NCBI GenBank assembly: GCA_026625625.1
Contig: CP113055.1
Location: 3,641,001 to 3,705,000 of the forward strand
Length of the DNA stretch: 64,000 bases
From: Blastomonas sp. SL216
GTDB lineage: Bacteria; Pseudomonadota; Alphaproteobacteria; Sphingomonadales; Sphingomonadaceae
Direction of reading: 5' to 3'
In this document: positions 1 through 9,804 of the stretch, piece after piece
Layout of the letters: each line of letters opens with the position of its first letter
How positions within the stretch are numbered: the first letter of the stretch is position 1
Notes under the pieces: generated by a model
Database searches by the model: none
What the model saw: only the letters and a program-made list of their open reading frames with translations
What the model was told of the DNA's origin: nothing
Position numbers and translations under genes: made by a program

Positions 1-3000
1 AGTATTCGGTCGTCTCACCTTTTGGCTTTAACGCGCCTGGCGCTAGCGCATTGAACATCAAAACGGTCTTCAACGGTCGACGATTTACCAGTACCCTCAA
101 CACCTACTTAGATGATCAGACTCTGACTCGGCCCGATATCGGAGACCCTAATGAGCGCCACATTCGGGTGCACTTTGGTGGCGCTGACCAGCTCTTTATT
201 TGCCAAGGCATTGGTGCCTGCAGCCAGGTTGGCAACATAGACGGATCGCAACTGATGCGCACCGATTCAACTTCATATGTTTATCGAGATGGGCAAGGTA
301 CTGAGGTGGCATTTTTTCCGATGTCTATTCAGTCACTTGATTACTGTGAGGACGTTGAAACTGGATGTAATGCGGCGCAATATAACGGCTACTCTTATGC
401 AAGGTCGATTCGCTTCAGTAGCGGGGAAACTTTAAAGTTTGCTGATTTTCCGATCGTGGTTTCAGGAAATTTCGTTGATACGATTGAAAGCAATCTTGGA
501 TATTCGCTGGATATCGTGACTCCATGCAGCCCATGCTCGGTTAACTTTAGCTTCGCTGGAGCTTACTGGTTAACGCACAGGACCGGTATGTCTTCATCTA
601 CGTTTCGACTTAGAAGGGGTGGGAGCGTTTTAGGCAGTATATCTTCTAGTCGGTCGGTTACGCCCGGAGGAAGCTCCGTGTACGAGACAGTTGTAATCAC
701 TGATCAGCTTTCTCGTCAATTTACAATTGAATCACGATCTGATGAAATACTGGCCTGCGGCTCTTTTGATCGAACATTGATTGTGCCCCGGACGATCACA
801 AGTGCGAGTGGTAGGATTACCACTATTGGATACAAGCAAATTCCAGGGGTTAGGCTAGTTCCGGTTACTTCCGTGGCGCGGGGCGGGTTTGTCTGGACAT
901 ATGACTATTTCAACCCCGGTGCGGGGCCGGATGCAACATTGACATCAACAGATCCTAGCGGGGGCACGCGCTCGGCAAGATCGCGTGGCAATGAGGTTCC
1001 CTGGCAAACTGAATGGGGTGGCTCTGCAAGATGTATCTTTCCGTTGACTGGCTCGGACGTTGTTGAGTCAACTAATGAGCTTGGTAAAAAAATGTTCTTC
1101 GAATATATAATGCCTGCGGTTCTTGGTTCTGTAAATTTGCCTGAGTCGAACGGATTTACCTATGAGAGCGATTATCGCGGCAATATTACGCGCGTTATTT
1201 CTAGGGCTAAGCCTAATTTTGGATCGTCAAATATTATTTATGAAGCGAATTATGATTCAAATTGTTTCAATCCACTAACGTGCAATAAACCAAACTGGAC
1301 TCGTGACGCTAGGGCAGTTCAGTCAGGACTTGTCGAGCATCGTACGGACTACGTTTATGATCCAATCCATGGTGGTCTGATTCAACTGACTGGGCCTGCG
1401 GATTCTAACGGGGTCCGAGCACAAAAGCGTTTAACGTATGAATCAGTCTGGACGCCCACCGGAACTTTGTATCGCCTGCTGCGCACGTCCGAGTGTCAAA
1501 GCGTGGCCAGCTGTGTCGGAACAGCCGATGAGGTCGTTCATTCCTATACCTACTGGGAAAATACACTCCTCCAGTCGACAAGTTCGGTTAGCGCTAACGG
1601 TACAACCCTAACTACAAGCTTCAACTATGATGCCGCAGGCCGATTAATTCTGACTACGGAACCCGGCGGGGCTACCTCACATGTTCTTTATGATGTCGCT
1701 GGCAGGAGGGTGGGACTCATAGGCGAGGATCCAGACGGAGCGGGCCCAGCCATGAGGTCGGCAACGCGTTTCACGTACAATCTTGAGGACGAAATTGTCC
1801 GAACGGATGAGGGAACTGCATCGGGTGTAACCGCACAAGCGCTGGCAGACATGACTGTGAATCGGTCCACAATCATCACCTTCGATGATTTGGGACAAAA
1901 GACAAAAGAAGTGATTATAGGGAACGCTGAGGTCGCGGTCACTCAATTTAGCTACGACGCAGCAGGTCGTCTCGAATGCACGGCTATTCGGATGAACCCT
2001 GCAGCATTTGGTTCACTACCTCAGACAGCTTGCTTACTCGGTGCTGAAGGAGGATATGGCCCAGACCGTATCACGAGGAACATCTACGACGCGGCGGGTC
2101 AACTTGTTCAGATACGCAAGGCTGTTGGTACGTCCGTCGAACAGGCTTACGTCAGCCACACTTACACTGACAATGGCAAGCGGGCCAGTGTAACTGATGC
2201 CAATGGCAATCCGGCGGCCTTCCAATATGATGGGTATGACCGGCTGTCGGTGCATTATTTCCCGACCGCCAATCGCACTGGCGTAAACTGGGGCGACTAC
2301 GAGGCTTATGGCTACGACGCCAACGGCAATCGCACCTCTCTGCGCAAGCGGGACGGCTCAACGATCACCTATCAATATGATGCGCTGAACCGAATGACAG
2401 CGAAGTTCGTTCCCGAGCGCGCAGGCCTGTCATCGATCCATACACGCGATGTTTATTATGGCTATGACCTGCGAGGACTGCAGACCTACGCTCGCTTTGA
2501 TGCGCCATGGGGTGAAGGAATAACCAATGTCTATAATGGCTTTGGTCAGCTTACCACCAGCATCACAAACATGGGCGGCACACCGCGGACGCTGAGCCAT
2601 CAATACAATCCTTCTGGCAACAGAACTGTGATCACCTATCCTGATAGCGTCAGCGTGATTTCATCCTATGATTTAGCTGATCGATTTATCCAAAGCCAGA
2701 TCGCGGGCGGGGACGCGCTTGTCCATCAGACCTACAATTCGGCTGGTCGGCCTGCAAATCTGTATCGCGGAGTTCCGGGTGGTTGGGGTTTGACCCCTGG
2801 CTATGGATGGGGGCCTTATTCGGCAGTTGGCTATGACGCTGCCTTGCGCCCTAACGTTCTCGCGCTGGCGTTTATGAACGGGGTGAACAATGTCTCGACC
2901 AGCTACAGCTACAACCCCGCCAACCAGTTGGTGAGCCTATCGAGCAACACCAGTGCCTATGCGTTCAGTAATTATTACAATGTGGATCGCCCTTACGCGA

Positions 3001-4160
3001 CAAACGGGCTGAACCAATACAGCAACGCAGGCGCTGCCGCTTTTGCTTATGATCCCAACGGCAATCTGACATCGGATGGCAGCACCAGCTTAACCTATGA
3101 TGTGGAGAACCGTCTTGTCTCGGCGTCGGGTGCGCGCAATGTGAACCTGGCCTATGATCCACTGGGCCGGTTGTGGCAGGTGAGCGGTGGTCCGAGCGGG
3201 ACGAGGCGGTTCCTCTATGATGGCGATGCCTTGGTCGCGGAGTACGACCAGTGGGGCAATATGCTCAAGCGCTATGTCCATGGCGATGGCGCAGATACGC
3301 CGCAGGTGTGGTTTGAGGGTGCGGGCACCTCCGCCTCCGTCCGGCGCTATCTGTTCACCAACCATCAGGGCTCGGTCACCGCGATCGCCGATGGCTGGGG
3401 CAACACCATCGCGATCAACCGTTATGACGAATATGGCATCCCCGGCGCGGGCAATATCGGGCGGTTCCAGTATACGGGACAGGCCTGGCTTGAGGATCTG
3501 GGCATGTACCATTACAAGGCCCGCATCTACTCGCCGACATTGGGCCGGTTCCTGCAGACCGATCCGATCGGCTATGAGGACCAGATCAATCTTTACGCTT
3601 ATGTCGGCAATGATCCGGTTAACAAGCGTGATCCGACTGGAATGTGCCAGTATGACGAAAACGGAAAGCCCACGGGGGGATTTTGTTCGGCAGGTGCCCA
3701 AGGAGACGCCGCTGACAACTTTATAAACAGCCGATTGTCCGATCCGACCAGTTCATGGAGTGATATTGAAAAGGCGGCAGTTGATTCCGGTAATATCGTG
3801 AGCGTTTCTCTAGTCGATGGTGGGGCAGCGGAGGTGTCCATTTATCGTCAATTTGAAACTGTGGAAGGTGAATACTATCCAGCGGAAATGAAAATTGGAA
3901 TGCAAGATTCTGTTGTGCCTGGTCAAGGGATAGACGGATCTAGCTATACAATGACACCAGAGGGAGCAGCCGAGCATGAAGGAACTCATTTTTGGGATCA
4001 AATGAGAGGGGTGTCAGGGGTCACCGGTACGATTGATGTTAGTGGATTCACTGTAAGACAAACAATTGGCATGGGCGGTCGATCGGAAGCAAACGCAGTT
4101 AACGCTGAAAATAGAAGAAACGAGCGTTTAGGAATAGGGCAGCGGCGCACTAGATATTGA
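1..4160 (+). CDS. RHS/YD-repeat protein with zincin-like C-terminal toxin tip (5' end outside window)
   Basis: The frame is open from base 3, so the true start and any N-terminal delivery domain lie upstream; TTG at 51 is only the first possible start inside the window. YD-type repeats such as [20 protein letters not shown] and [11 protein letters not shown] run from about 1620 to 3180. The RHS core follows, with [18 protein letters not shown], and ends at PVNKRDPTG near 3640. After that comes an AT-richer tip of about 170 residues carrying HEGTH at 3975-3989, a HExxH zinc-peptidase signature, and SEANA further on that could supply a third ligand. RHS proteins form a shell that encloses a C-terminal toxin. 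The core is GC-rich while both ends are AT-richer, as expected of a polymorphic toxin with an exchanged tip. The RHS assignment is firm; the peptidase role of the tip is inferred from one motif. Confidence 0.9.
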   Translation, partial: YSVVSPFGFNAPGASALNIKTVFNGRRFTSTLNTYLDDQTLTRPDIGDPNERHIRVHFGGADQLFICQGIGACSQVGNIDGSQLMRTDSTSYVYRDGQGTEVAFFPMSIQSLDYCEDVETGCNAAQYNGYSYARSIRFSSGETLKFADFPIVVSGNFVDTIESNLGYSLDIVTPCSPCSVNFSFAGAYWLTHRTGMSSSTFRLRRGGSVLGSISSSRSVTPGGSSVYETVVITDQLSRQFTIESRSDEILACGSFDRTLIVPRTITSASGRITTIGYKQIPGVRLVPVTSVARGGFVWTYDYFNPGAGPDATLTSTDPSGGTRSARSRGNEVPWQTEWGGSARCIFPLTGSDVVESTNELGKKMFFEYIMPAVLGSVNLPESNGFTYESDYRGNITRVISRAKPNFGSSNIIYEANYDSNCFNPLTCNKPNWTRDARAVQSGLVEHRTDYVYDPIHGGLIQLTGPADSNGVRAQKRLTYESVWTPTGTLYRLLRTSECQSVASCVGTADEVVHSYTYWENTLLQSTSSVSANGTTLTTSFNYDAAGRLILTTEPGGATSHVLYDVAGRRVGLIGEDPDGAGPAMRSATRFTYNLEDEIVRTDEGTASGVTAQALADMTVNRSTIITFDDLGQKTKEVIIGNAEVAVTQFSYDAAGRLECTAIRMNPAAFGSLPQTACLLGAEGGYGPDRITRNIYDAAGQLVQIRKAVGTSVEQAYVSHTYTDNGKRASVTDANGNPAAFQYDGYDRLSVHYFPTANRTGVNWGDYEAYGYDANGNRTSLRKRDGSTITYQYDALNRMTAKFVPERAGLSSIHTRDVYYGYDLRGLQTYARFDAPWGEGITNVYNGFGQLTTSITNMGGTPRTLSHQYNPSGNRTVITYPDSVSVISSYDLADRFIQSQIAGGDALVHQTYNSAGRPANLYRGVPGGWGLTPGYGWGPYSAVGYDAALRPNVLALAFMNGVNNVSTSYSYNPANQLVSLSSNTSAYAFSNYYNVDRPYATNGLNQYSNAGAAAFAYDPNGNLTSDGSTSLTYDVENRLVSASGARNVNLAYDPLGRLWQVSGGPSGTRRFLYDGDALVAEYDQWGNMLKRYVHGDGADTPQVWFEGAGTSASVRRYLFTNHQGSVTAIADGWGNTIAINRYDEYGIPGAGNIGRFQYTGQAWLEDLGMYHYKARIYSPTLGRFLQTDPIGYEDQINLYAYVGNDPVNKRDPTGMCQYDENGKPTGGFCSAGAQGDAADNFINSRLSDPTSSWSDIEKAAVDSGNIVSVSLVDGGAAEVSIYRQFETVEGEYYPAEMKIGMQDSVVPGQGIDGSSYTMTPEGAAEHEGTHFWDQMRGVSGVTGTIDVSGFTVRQTIGMGGRSEANAVNAENRRNERLGIGQRRTRY

Positions 4161-4171
4161 TTGGAATAATC

Positions 4172-4546
4172 ATGATATTTTTGGTTTTAGCTGGCTTGAC
4201 TGGACATCAAGCGGAGAAAATACCAGAGCTGGATCTCAGGGTGCGTCCGGAGCATTTTGAGAATGCTATTCCTATTAATCCAGAGAAATGGATCACATCT
4301 AAAGACTATCCGGAAGGCATAGTTCAAAGAAGTGATAGTGGTATAGTAAGCGTGAGTTTAGAGATAAATAGAAGTGGAAGGATTTCCGACTGTAAAGTTA
4401 CGTCTTATAGTGGATGTTCCGTTCTTGATAATATTCCTTGTCGCTTATTGGAGCGTAGGGCTCGTTTTTTTATACCTAACGATATGACTCCTGCGAGTGC
4501 ACGGATGACATTTTATTTTCCAGAGCCAAAGATGGAATTACGGTGA
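4172..4546 (+). CDS. small TonB-C-like protein behind the RHS gene; possible immunity protein
   Basis: ATG at 4172 lies 11 bases after the RHS stop; TTG at 4157 in the same frame overlaps that stop and is an alternative start. The 124-residue product begins with a short hydrophobic stretch (MIFLVLAGLTG). From about residue 40 it follows the TonB C-terminal domain pattern: a proline/tryptophan lead-in, then SVSLEINRSGRISDCKVTS, a Cys pair, and RRARFFIPN. Genes directly behind RHS toxins usually encode the matching immunity protein, so that role is possible, but the fold resembles a TonB partner domain and I cannot decide. The base composition is AT-rich like the RHS tip. The last codons and the stop fall inside a copy of the GAATTACGGTGACA repeat, so the C-terminus may have been altered by that repeat. 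Confidence 0.6.
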   Translation: MIFLVLAGLTGHQAEKIPELDLRVRPEHFENAIPINPEKWITSKDYPEGIVQRSDSGIVSVSLEINRSGRISDCKVTSYSGCSVLDNIPCRLLERRARFFIPNDMTPASARMTFYFPEPKMELR

Positions 4547-4548
4547 CA
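4535..4548 (+). repeat. partial copy of the RAYT-associated repeat over a gene end
   Basis: GAATTACGGTGACA here matches the first 14 bases of the 22-base units at 4668-4711. It contains the stop codon (TGA 4544-4546) of the TonB-C-like gene. Confidence 0.7.
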
Positions 4549-4667
4549 GGTTCAACAACCCCAAAATCGCCCATGCTCTCAGCGGGGTAGTCATCGCTGG
4601 CTGATGGCGCGTATGTCCCACCCCGTTCAGTCGGAAACCCCATCGCATGATCCGGTGGCTTGATGCT

Positions 4668-4711
4668 GAATTACGGTGACACGTGCATAGAATTACGGTG
4701 ACACGTGCATA
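4668..4711 (+). repeat. two tandem 22-base repeats in front of a RAYT gene
   Basis: Two perfect head-to-tail 22-base units occupy 4668-4689 and 4690-4711; each reads GAATTACGGTGACACGTG followed by CATA. Repeats next to a REP-associated tyrosine transposase are typically its recognition or mobilised sequences, so these and the partial copy at 4535 probably belong to the transposase at 4760-5428. The stretch from 4549 to 4667 shows no gene. Confidence 0.75.
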
Positions 4712-4759
4712 AACCCCTAAATACCTCTCCCCTTCAGACGGAGCGAAGCTGATCGCATC

Positions 4760-5428
4760 ATCGTCCGCCTTCCTCGCCTTGTCCGGCCGGGCATCCCGCA
4801 TCACATCACGCAGCGTGGCAACCGGCGGGAGCGGACGTTTTTTGAAGGTGGCGATTATGCGCTGTTTCTCGATCTGCTGGCGCAGGCTGCGGGGCAGGCG
4901 CGCGTGGCGATCTGGGCCTATTGCCTGATGCCCAACCATGTCCACATCATCGCCGTGCCTGAAGATGTGGACGGATTGCGGCGGACCTTCCGGTTCGTGC
5001 ATCGCCATTATACGGGCTATATCAACGCGCGCCTGCGTACGACCGGTCATCTGTGGCAGGGCCGGTTTTCATCGGTGGCGATGGATGAGGAGCATCTGCA
5101 TCACGCTTTCCGTTATATCGCGTTTAATCCGGTCCGGGCGCGGCTGGTGGAGCGGGCGGAAGACTGGCGCTGGTCCAGCACCTCGGCGCATCTGGCAGGA
5201 GCGGACGATCATGTCGTCAAGGTCGCGCCCGCACTCGAACCGGTCGGTGATTTAGCGGCGTTTCCGGGCGAACCCTTCGATGAAGCGATGAGCTATGCGG
5301 CATTGCGCAAGGCGGAGTCCATCGGGCGACCAATTGGCTCACAAGCCTGGCTCGCCGCGATGGAGGCGAAGACCGGCCTCAGCCTCATGCCGCAGAAGCG
5401 CGGGCCGAAGCCTGCAAGCGGGCCGTAA
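4760..5428 (+). CDS. REP-associated tyrosine transposase (RAYT, Y1/HUH family), no canonical start codon
   Basis: This is a Y1-type single-strand transposase of the RAYT group, which acts on REP-like hairpin repeats. The HUH motif is in MPNHVHII and the family block with the likely catalytic Tyr is FRYIAFNPVRARLV. The usual N-terminal block RLPRLVRPGIPHHITQRGNR is encoded at 4766-4825, but the frame, open from 4721, has no ATG, GTG or TTG before GTG 4904. ATC at 4760 aligns with the family's initiator Met (IVRLPRL against MARLPRL). Either ATC is used, or the start has mutated and the gene is dead. Starting at 4904 would remove about 48 conserved residues. The repeats at 4535 and 4668-4711 support the assignment. 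Confidence 0.8.
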   Translation: MVRLPRLVRPGIPHHITQRGNRRERTFFEGGDYALFLDLLAQAAGQARVAIWAYCLMPNHVHIIAVPEDVDGLRRTFRFVHRHYTGYINARLRTTGHLWQGRFSSVAMDEEHLHHAFRYIAFNPVRARLVERAEDWRWSSTSAHLAGADDHVVKVAPALEPVGDLAAFPGEPFDEAMSYAALRKAESIGRPIGSQAWLAAMEAKTGLSLMPQKRGPKPASGP

Positions 5429-5638
5429 GAACGCGGAGCTGCTAAATAGACTGCAAAAAATTGCATCCATTATGGAGTTATATTTTCTTCATAATGAATT
5501 CATTTCGTCGCATCGCTGAGTGACGTAGTTGGTGATGCCAAGGCTAGTGTCTCAATCACTGCCAATATTCTTTGGGTTGGCAAAGTCTTGGCGCACCTGC
5601 ATATTCGCCGCCGAATCTGATTTCATACGGGGTGCAGG

Positions 5639-5962
5639 GTGAGGGCGATCGTTTCGCGATTTTCTTTGGGTTTGACAGGCTTGCTGGTCGCCGCATCCGA
5701 TGCGGCGCTGGCGCAGGATGCGCTGGGCGATCCGGCGGGATCGGGCGTGCTGGTCTCTGCCGTGCAGTGGCTGCAAGGCACGCTGCTCGGCACCATCGCG
5801 ACGGTGGTGGCGGTGATAGCGGTGGCGGCGGTCGGCTTCATGATGCTCACCGGGCGGATCAACTGGCGCTATGGCGCGACGGTGATCCTGGGCTGCTTCA
5901 TCCTGTTCGGCGCGGCGAGCATCGTCGCGGGAATCCAGTCGACCGCGACGCTGGGGAATTGA
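5639..5962 (+). CDS. virB2: VirB2/TrbC-type T4SS major pilin precursor
   Basis: This 107-residue protein starts at GTG 5639. It has an N-terminal signal sequence ending near ALAQ (about residue 26) and two hydrophobic helices separated by a short polar loop (LTGRINWRYGA), the standard TrbC/VirB2 layout. The mature pilin would sit in the inner membrane before assembly into the pilus. It is the first gene of a compact type IV secretion operon and ends 4 bases before virB3. The 210 bases upstream contain no gene but hold an imperfect dyad, CATTATGGA/TTCATAATG, around 5467-5500 that may belong to the promoter. A clear paralogue closes the operon at 13418-13786. Confidence 0.88.
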   Translation: MRAIVSRFSLGLTGLLVAASDAALAQDALGDPAGSGVLVSAVQWLQGTLLGTIATVVAVIAVAAVGFMMLTGRINWRYGATVILGCFILFGAASIVAGIQSTATLGN

Positions 5963-5966
5963 CGCG

Positions 5967-6251
5967 GTGGAGAGCATCGAGCGGACATCGGTGTTCATCG
6001 CGCTCACGCGGCCGCAGATGTTCGCCGGGGTGACCTATAGCTATTTCGTCGCCAATGCGGTGGTGGCGACCGAATTGTTCCTGATCTTCCGCTCGGGCTG
6101 GATCGTCGCGGTGGCGCTGCTGATCCATCTCGCCGGCATGCTTTTGTGCCTGCGCGAGCCGCGCTTTTTCGACCTGTGGCTGGTGCGCCTGGGGCGCTGC
6201 CCGCGCATCCGCAATCACGCGATCTGGCAATGCAACTCCTATCAGCCCTGA
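5967..6251 (+). CDS. virB3: VirB3 T4SS inner-membrane protein
   Basis: The 94-residue product starts at GTG 5967 and has the VirB3 form: a short polar N-terminus (ALTRPQMFAGVTYSYF), one hydrophobic hairpin around residues 26-56, and a C-terminal stretch with LREPRFFDLWL. VirB3 sits in the inner-membrane complex and works closely with the VirB4 ATPase. The stop overlaps the VirB4 start in TGATG at 6249-6253, which suggests translational coupling. Confidence 0.87.
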   Translation: MESIERTSVFIALTRPQMFAGVTYSYFVANAVVATELFLIFRSGWIVAVALLIHLAGMLLCLREPRFFDLWLVRLGRCPRIRNHAIWQCNSYQP

Positions 6252-8617
6252 TGCTGCCAGCGCTGACGAATGATCCCAAGGTCATTGCGCGCGAGAAGCA
6301 GGCGGGCGAGCATCTGCCTTATGCGCGGCATGTCAACGATCACACCATCGAGACGCGCGATGGCATGCTGATGCAGGTACTGCACCTGCGCGGCCTGCAT
6401 TTCGAGACGGCGGACAGCGAGGAGATCAACTATCGCGCCCGGCTGCGCGATGCGATGCTGCAGGCGATCGGCAGCCCGAGCTTTGCCATCTATCACCATA
6501 TCGTCCGGCGGCGGGTGGACATGGCGCTGGAGGCCGAGTTTCCCGACCGTTTCTCGCAGCGGCTCGATGCGGCCTGGCGCACGCGGCTGCAATCGCGCCA
6601 GCTCTATATCAACGACCTGTTCCTGACGCTGGTGCGCAGGCCCCTGCGCGGCCAGATCGGCGCGCTCGACCGGGTGCGCGCGCTGCTCGGGCGCACGACG
6701 CTCGACCGCGAGGCGGAAGCCGCGCAGGACCTGCGGCAGCTCGACAATGCGCGCGACGCTCTGGTCTCGGCGCTGGGCAGCTATGGGCCGCACCTGCTCG
6801 GCGTCTATGATATGCCGCAGGGGCCGTGTTCGGAGCCGCTGGAGTTCCTCTCCTCGCTCTTTCACGGCGAGATGCGCCCGGTGCTGCTGCCGCGCCAGGA
6901 TATCGGACGCTATCTGCCCTATCGCCGTATCAGCTTCGGGCAGGAGACGGTCGAGCTGGGCAAGGCGGGGCTTTCGCCGCCCAGTTTCGTCGGCATCGTG
7001 TCGATCAAGGATTATCCCGCGCAGACCGCGCCGGGCATGTTCGACGAGCTGTTGCGACTGCCGTTCGAGATGGTGCTCTCGCAGAGCTTCGGCTTTGTGG
7101 ATCGCTCGGCGGCGCTGTCGCGGATGAACCTTGCGCTGCGGCGGATGCGCTCGGCCGAGGATGAGGCCTTGAGTCTTCGCGACGAACTCGCCACCGCCAA
7201 GGATGATGTCGCGGCGGGCCGCGCCGGTTTTGGCGAGCATCACATGACGCTTGCGATCCGGGGCAGCAGCCTGGGCGAGGTCGATCAGGGCGTGGCCGAA
7301 GCGCAGGCGATGCTCGCGGACCTGGGCGCGATTGCGGTGCGCGAGGAGATTGCGCTGGAACCCGCATTCTGGGCGCAGTTTCCGGGCAATTTTCGCTATA
7401 TCGCGCGGCGGGGCCTCGTCTCGACGAAGAACTTTGCGGGGCTTGCGAGCTGTCACAATTTCCCGCTCGGGCAGCCCCAGGGCAACCATTGGGGCGATGC
7501 GGTCAGCCTGTTGGAGACCACAGCAGCGGGACCGTATTATTTCAACTTCCACCAGAGCGATCTTGGCAATTTCACCGTCATCGGTCCTTCGGGGTCGGGC
7601 AAGACGGTGGTGCTCAATTTCCTGCTCGCGCAGGCGCGAAAGTTTTCGCCCCGGATCGTGTTCTTCGACAAGGATCGCGGCGCGGAGCTGTTCATCCGTG
7701 CCATCGGCGGCAGCTATGATGTGCTGCGCCCCGGCCAGCCTTCGGGGCTCAACCCGTTGCAGATCGAGGACACGCCCGGCAACCGGCAGTTTCTGATCGA
7801 ATGGCTGAGCCTGCTGGCGGGCAGCGTCGATGTCGAGGAAGCGGCGCAGATCAAGGATTCGATCGACGCCAATTTCCAGCAGCCTGCCGAGCATCGGCGG
7901 CTGCGCTATTTGGTCGAGCTGTTCCGCGGCGGCCATCGTCCGCGCAGCGATGATCTGTGGTCGCGCCTCCGACCCTGGTGGGGCGAGGGCGAGCATGGCT
8001 GGCTGTTCGACAACCCACATGACCTGACCGATCTCGATGCCGAAACGGTCGGGTTCGACATGACGCAAATCCTCGACAATGCGGCGTTGCGCAGCCCGGC
8101 GATGCTGTACCTGTTCCACCGGGTCGAGCAGCGGCTGGACGGGACGCCCGCGATCATCGTCGTCGACGAAGGCTGGAAGGCGCTCGACGACGACGTGTTC
8201 GTGCGGCGGATCAAGGATTGGGAAAAGACCATCCGCAAGCGCAACGGCATAGTTGGCTTTGCCACCCAGAGCGCGCAGGATGCGCTCGAAAGCCGGATCG
8301 CGAGCGCGATTATCGAACAGGCCGCAACACAGATTTTCATGGCCAATCCCAAGGCGCGCGCGGCCGACTATATCGACGGGTTCGGACTGACCGCGCATGA
8401 GTTTGATCTGGTCCGCACGCTGCCGGACAGCGCGCATTGCTTCCTGATCAAGCACGGCTCGCATAGCGTGGTCGCGCGGCTCAACCTGTCGGGTGAGCGC
8501 GAGATTCTGACCATTCTGTCCGGGCGCGAGAGCAGCGTGCGGGCGCTCGATGAACTGCGCGGACGGGTGGGCGACGATCCGGATGTGTGGATTCCGGCGC
8601 TGATGGAGGCGCTGTGA
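6251..8617 (+). CDS. virB4: VirB4 T4SS ATPase
   Basis: A 788-residue ATPase of the VirB4/TrbE family that energises pilus assembly and substrate passage at the inner membrane. The Walker A motif is GPSGSGKT at about residues 445-452 and a Walker B region is IIVVDEGWKAL near 635. FATQSAQDALES further on fits the conserved C-terminal RecA-like region. The length is normal for the family. I chose ATG 6251, which overlaps the virB3 stop; ATG 6230 in the same frame would add seven residues. The gene is GC-rich with typical Sphingomonadales codon use. It ends in a TGATG overlap with virB6. Confidence 0.93.
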   Translation: MLPALTNDPKVIAREKQAGEHLPYARHVNDHTIETRDGMLMQVLHLRGLHFETADSEEINYRARLRDAMLQAIGSPSFAIYHHIVRRRVDMALEAEFPDRFSQRLDAAWRTRLQSRQLYINDLFLTLVRRPLRGQIGALDRVRALLGRTTLDREAEAAQDLRQLDNARDALVSALGSYGPHLLGVYDMPQGPCSEPLEFLSSLFHGEMRPVLLPRQDIGRYLPYRRISFGQETVELGKAGLSPPSFVGIVSIKDYPAQTAPGMFDELLRLPFEMVLSQSFGFVDRSAALSRMNLALRRMRSAEDEALSLRDELATAKDDVAAGRAGFGEHHMTLAIRGSSLGEVDQGVAEAQAMLADLGAIAVREEIALEPAFWAQFPGNFRYIARRGLVSTKNFAGLASCHNFPLGQPQGNHWGDAVSLLETTAAGPYYFNFHQSDLGNFTVIGPSGSGKTVVLNFLLAQARKFSPRIVFFDKDRGAELFIRAIGGSYDVLRPGQPSGLNPLQIEDTPGNRQFLIEWLSLLAGSVDVEEAAQIKDSIDANFQQPAEHRRLRYLVELFRGGHRPRSDDLWSRLRPWWGEGEHGWLFDNPHDLTDLDAETVGFDMTQILDNAALRSPAMLYLFHRVEQRLDGTPAIIVVDEGWKALDDDVFVRRIKDWEKTIRKRNGIVGFATQSAQDALESRIASAIIEQAATQIFMANPKARAADYIDGFGLTAHEFDLVRTLPDSAHCFLIKHGSHSVVARLNLSGEREILTILSGRESSVRALDELRGRVGDDPDVWIPALMEAL

Positions 8618-9804
8618 TGGCGTGCCCGGTTCCCACCCCTGGCGGCAATTTCCTGGGCGACACGCTGCGCTTCCTCGATTGTCAGGCGCTGACCATCGGG
8701 GCGTCGGGCTATCAGGCGCTGGCAAGCCCCGGATCGATCCTGTGGACGCTGCTGACAGGGTTGCTCACCATCTTCGTCGCGATCTTCGGCTATCGCATGA
8801 TCCTGGGCGAAGTCCCCAGCGTGCGCGAGGGCGTGCTGGCCTTTGTGAAGATCGGGATCGTGCTGACCCTGGCGACCAGTTGGCCAGCCTATCGCACCCT
8901 GGTGTTTGATGTCGCTGTCAGGGCACCTGCGGAGCTCAGCGCGAACATAGGCCGCGCGTCGGGTCTGCCGGGTAGCGAAGGTGGCATGGTTTCGCGGCTG
9001 GAGGCGACCGATGCCGCGATGGTGACGCTGGCGATCGAGGGGACGGGCCTGAGGTCCGCCAATCTCAACACCATGCCGCCACTTTTTGCCGGATTTGAGC
9101 CGTTCGCCCTGGGCGGGGCACGGATGCTGTTCCTGCTCGGCGTGCTGGGCGCATTCGGAGCGGTGCGATTGGTCGCCGGGTTGCTGCTGGCAATTGCGCC
9201 CTTGTTCATCGCCTTCCTGCTGTTCGATGCGACGCGCGGGCTGTTTGCCGGCTGGTTGAGGGTGCTGCTCGGCGCAGCTCTGGGAAGCCTCGGCACCGCG
9301 ATCTTGCTCGGCGTGCAGCTCGCGCTTTACGAGCCCTGGCTTACCAGCCTCCTCAGCGCGCGTGCCGCCGGGATCGCCGTGCCTTCCGCGCCGGTCGAGC
9401 TGCTGACCCTGGGGCTTTTGTTCGTGATCCTGTTGATCGTGACGATTGTGGCATTGGCGCGGCTGGCCTGGGGCTTCAGCTTCGCGCCGTCAGCACCGAT
9501 CTGGCCCTTGGTCGGCCTGCCGACAGGACGTTCGCATGCACCGGAGCGCGTCGCAACGACCTTGTCCGCACCTTCCGGACCGGACCGGTCGCGCGCAGCT
9601 ATGGTCGCCGACGCCGTGGCCTCGGAACAGCGGCGCGAAGCGAATGCAGCGGTGCTGGCCCTAGCGGGGCCACAGCGCGTTCCCGTGCAGGCGGTGACCC
9701 GCCAAGCAGGCTCGGCAGCGATCACCCCCCTCGGCCAATCGCACCGCCGCAGGACGGTGCGCCACGTCTCGCGCAGCGCCAGCACAAGGGATGCCCGCGC
9801 GTGA
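8617..9804 (+). CDS. virB6: VirB6/TrbL-type polytopic membrane protein
   Basis: This 395-residue integral membrane protein has about six hydrophobic segments, for example LLTGLLTIFVAIFGYRM near residues 44-60, FLLGVLGAFGAVRLVAGLL in the middle and LLFVILLIVTIVALARLAW near 285. This is the VirB6/TrbL topology, a component of the inner-membrane channel. The last 100 residues are polar, rich in Arg, Ala and Ser, and probably cytoplasmic. ATG 8617 overlaps the virB4 stop, and the gene ends in a four-base overlap with virB8. VirB6 proteins diverge strongly, so the name rests on topology, size and position. Confidence 0.85.
   Translation: MACPVPTPGGNFLGDTLRFLDCQALTIGASGYQALASPGSILWTLLTGLLTIFVAIFGYRMILGEVPSVREGVLAFVKIGIVLTLATSWPAYRTLVFDVAVRAPAELSANIGRASGLPGSEGGMVSRLEATDAAMVTLAIEGTGLRSANLNTMPPLFAGFEPFALGGARMLFLLGVLGAFGAVRLVAGLLLAIAPLFIAFLLFDATRGLFAGWLRVLLGAALGSLGTAILLGVQLALYEPWLTSLLSARAAGIAVPSAPVELLTLGLLFVILLIVTIVALARLAWGFSFAPSAPIWPLVGLPTGRSHAPERVATTLSAPSGPDRSRAAMVADAVASEQRREANAAVLALAGPQRVPVQAVTRQAGSAAITPLGQSHRRRTVRHVSRSASTRDARA

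Noticed and set aside
4904-5428. Starting the RAYT gene at GTG 4904
   Set aside because: This would drop the conserved N-terminal block (GIPHHITQRGNR) that is intact in frame upstream.
6242-8725. 827-codon open frame on the minus strand opposite virB4
   Set aside because: It mirrors a well-supported ATPase gene; the product is Arg/Pro/Ala/Gln-rich without motifs, as expected opposite a GC-rich gene.
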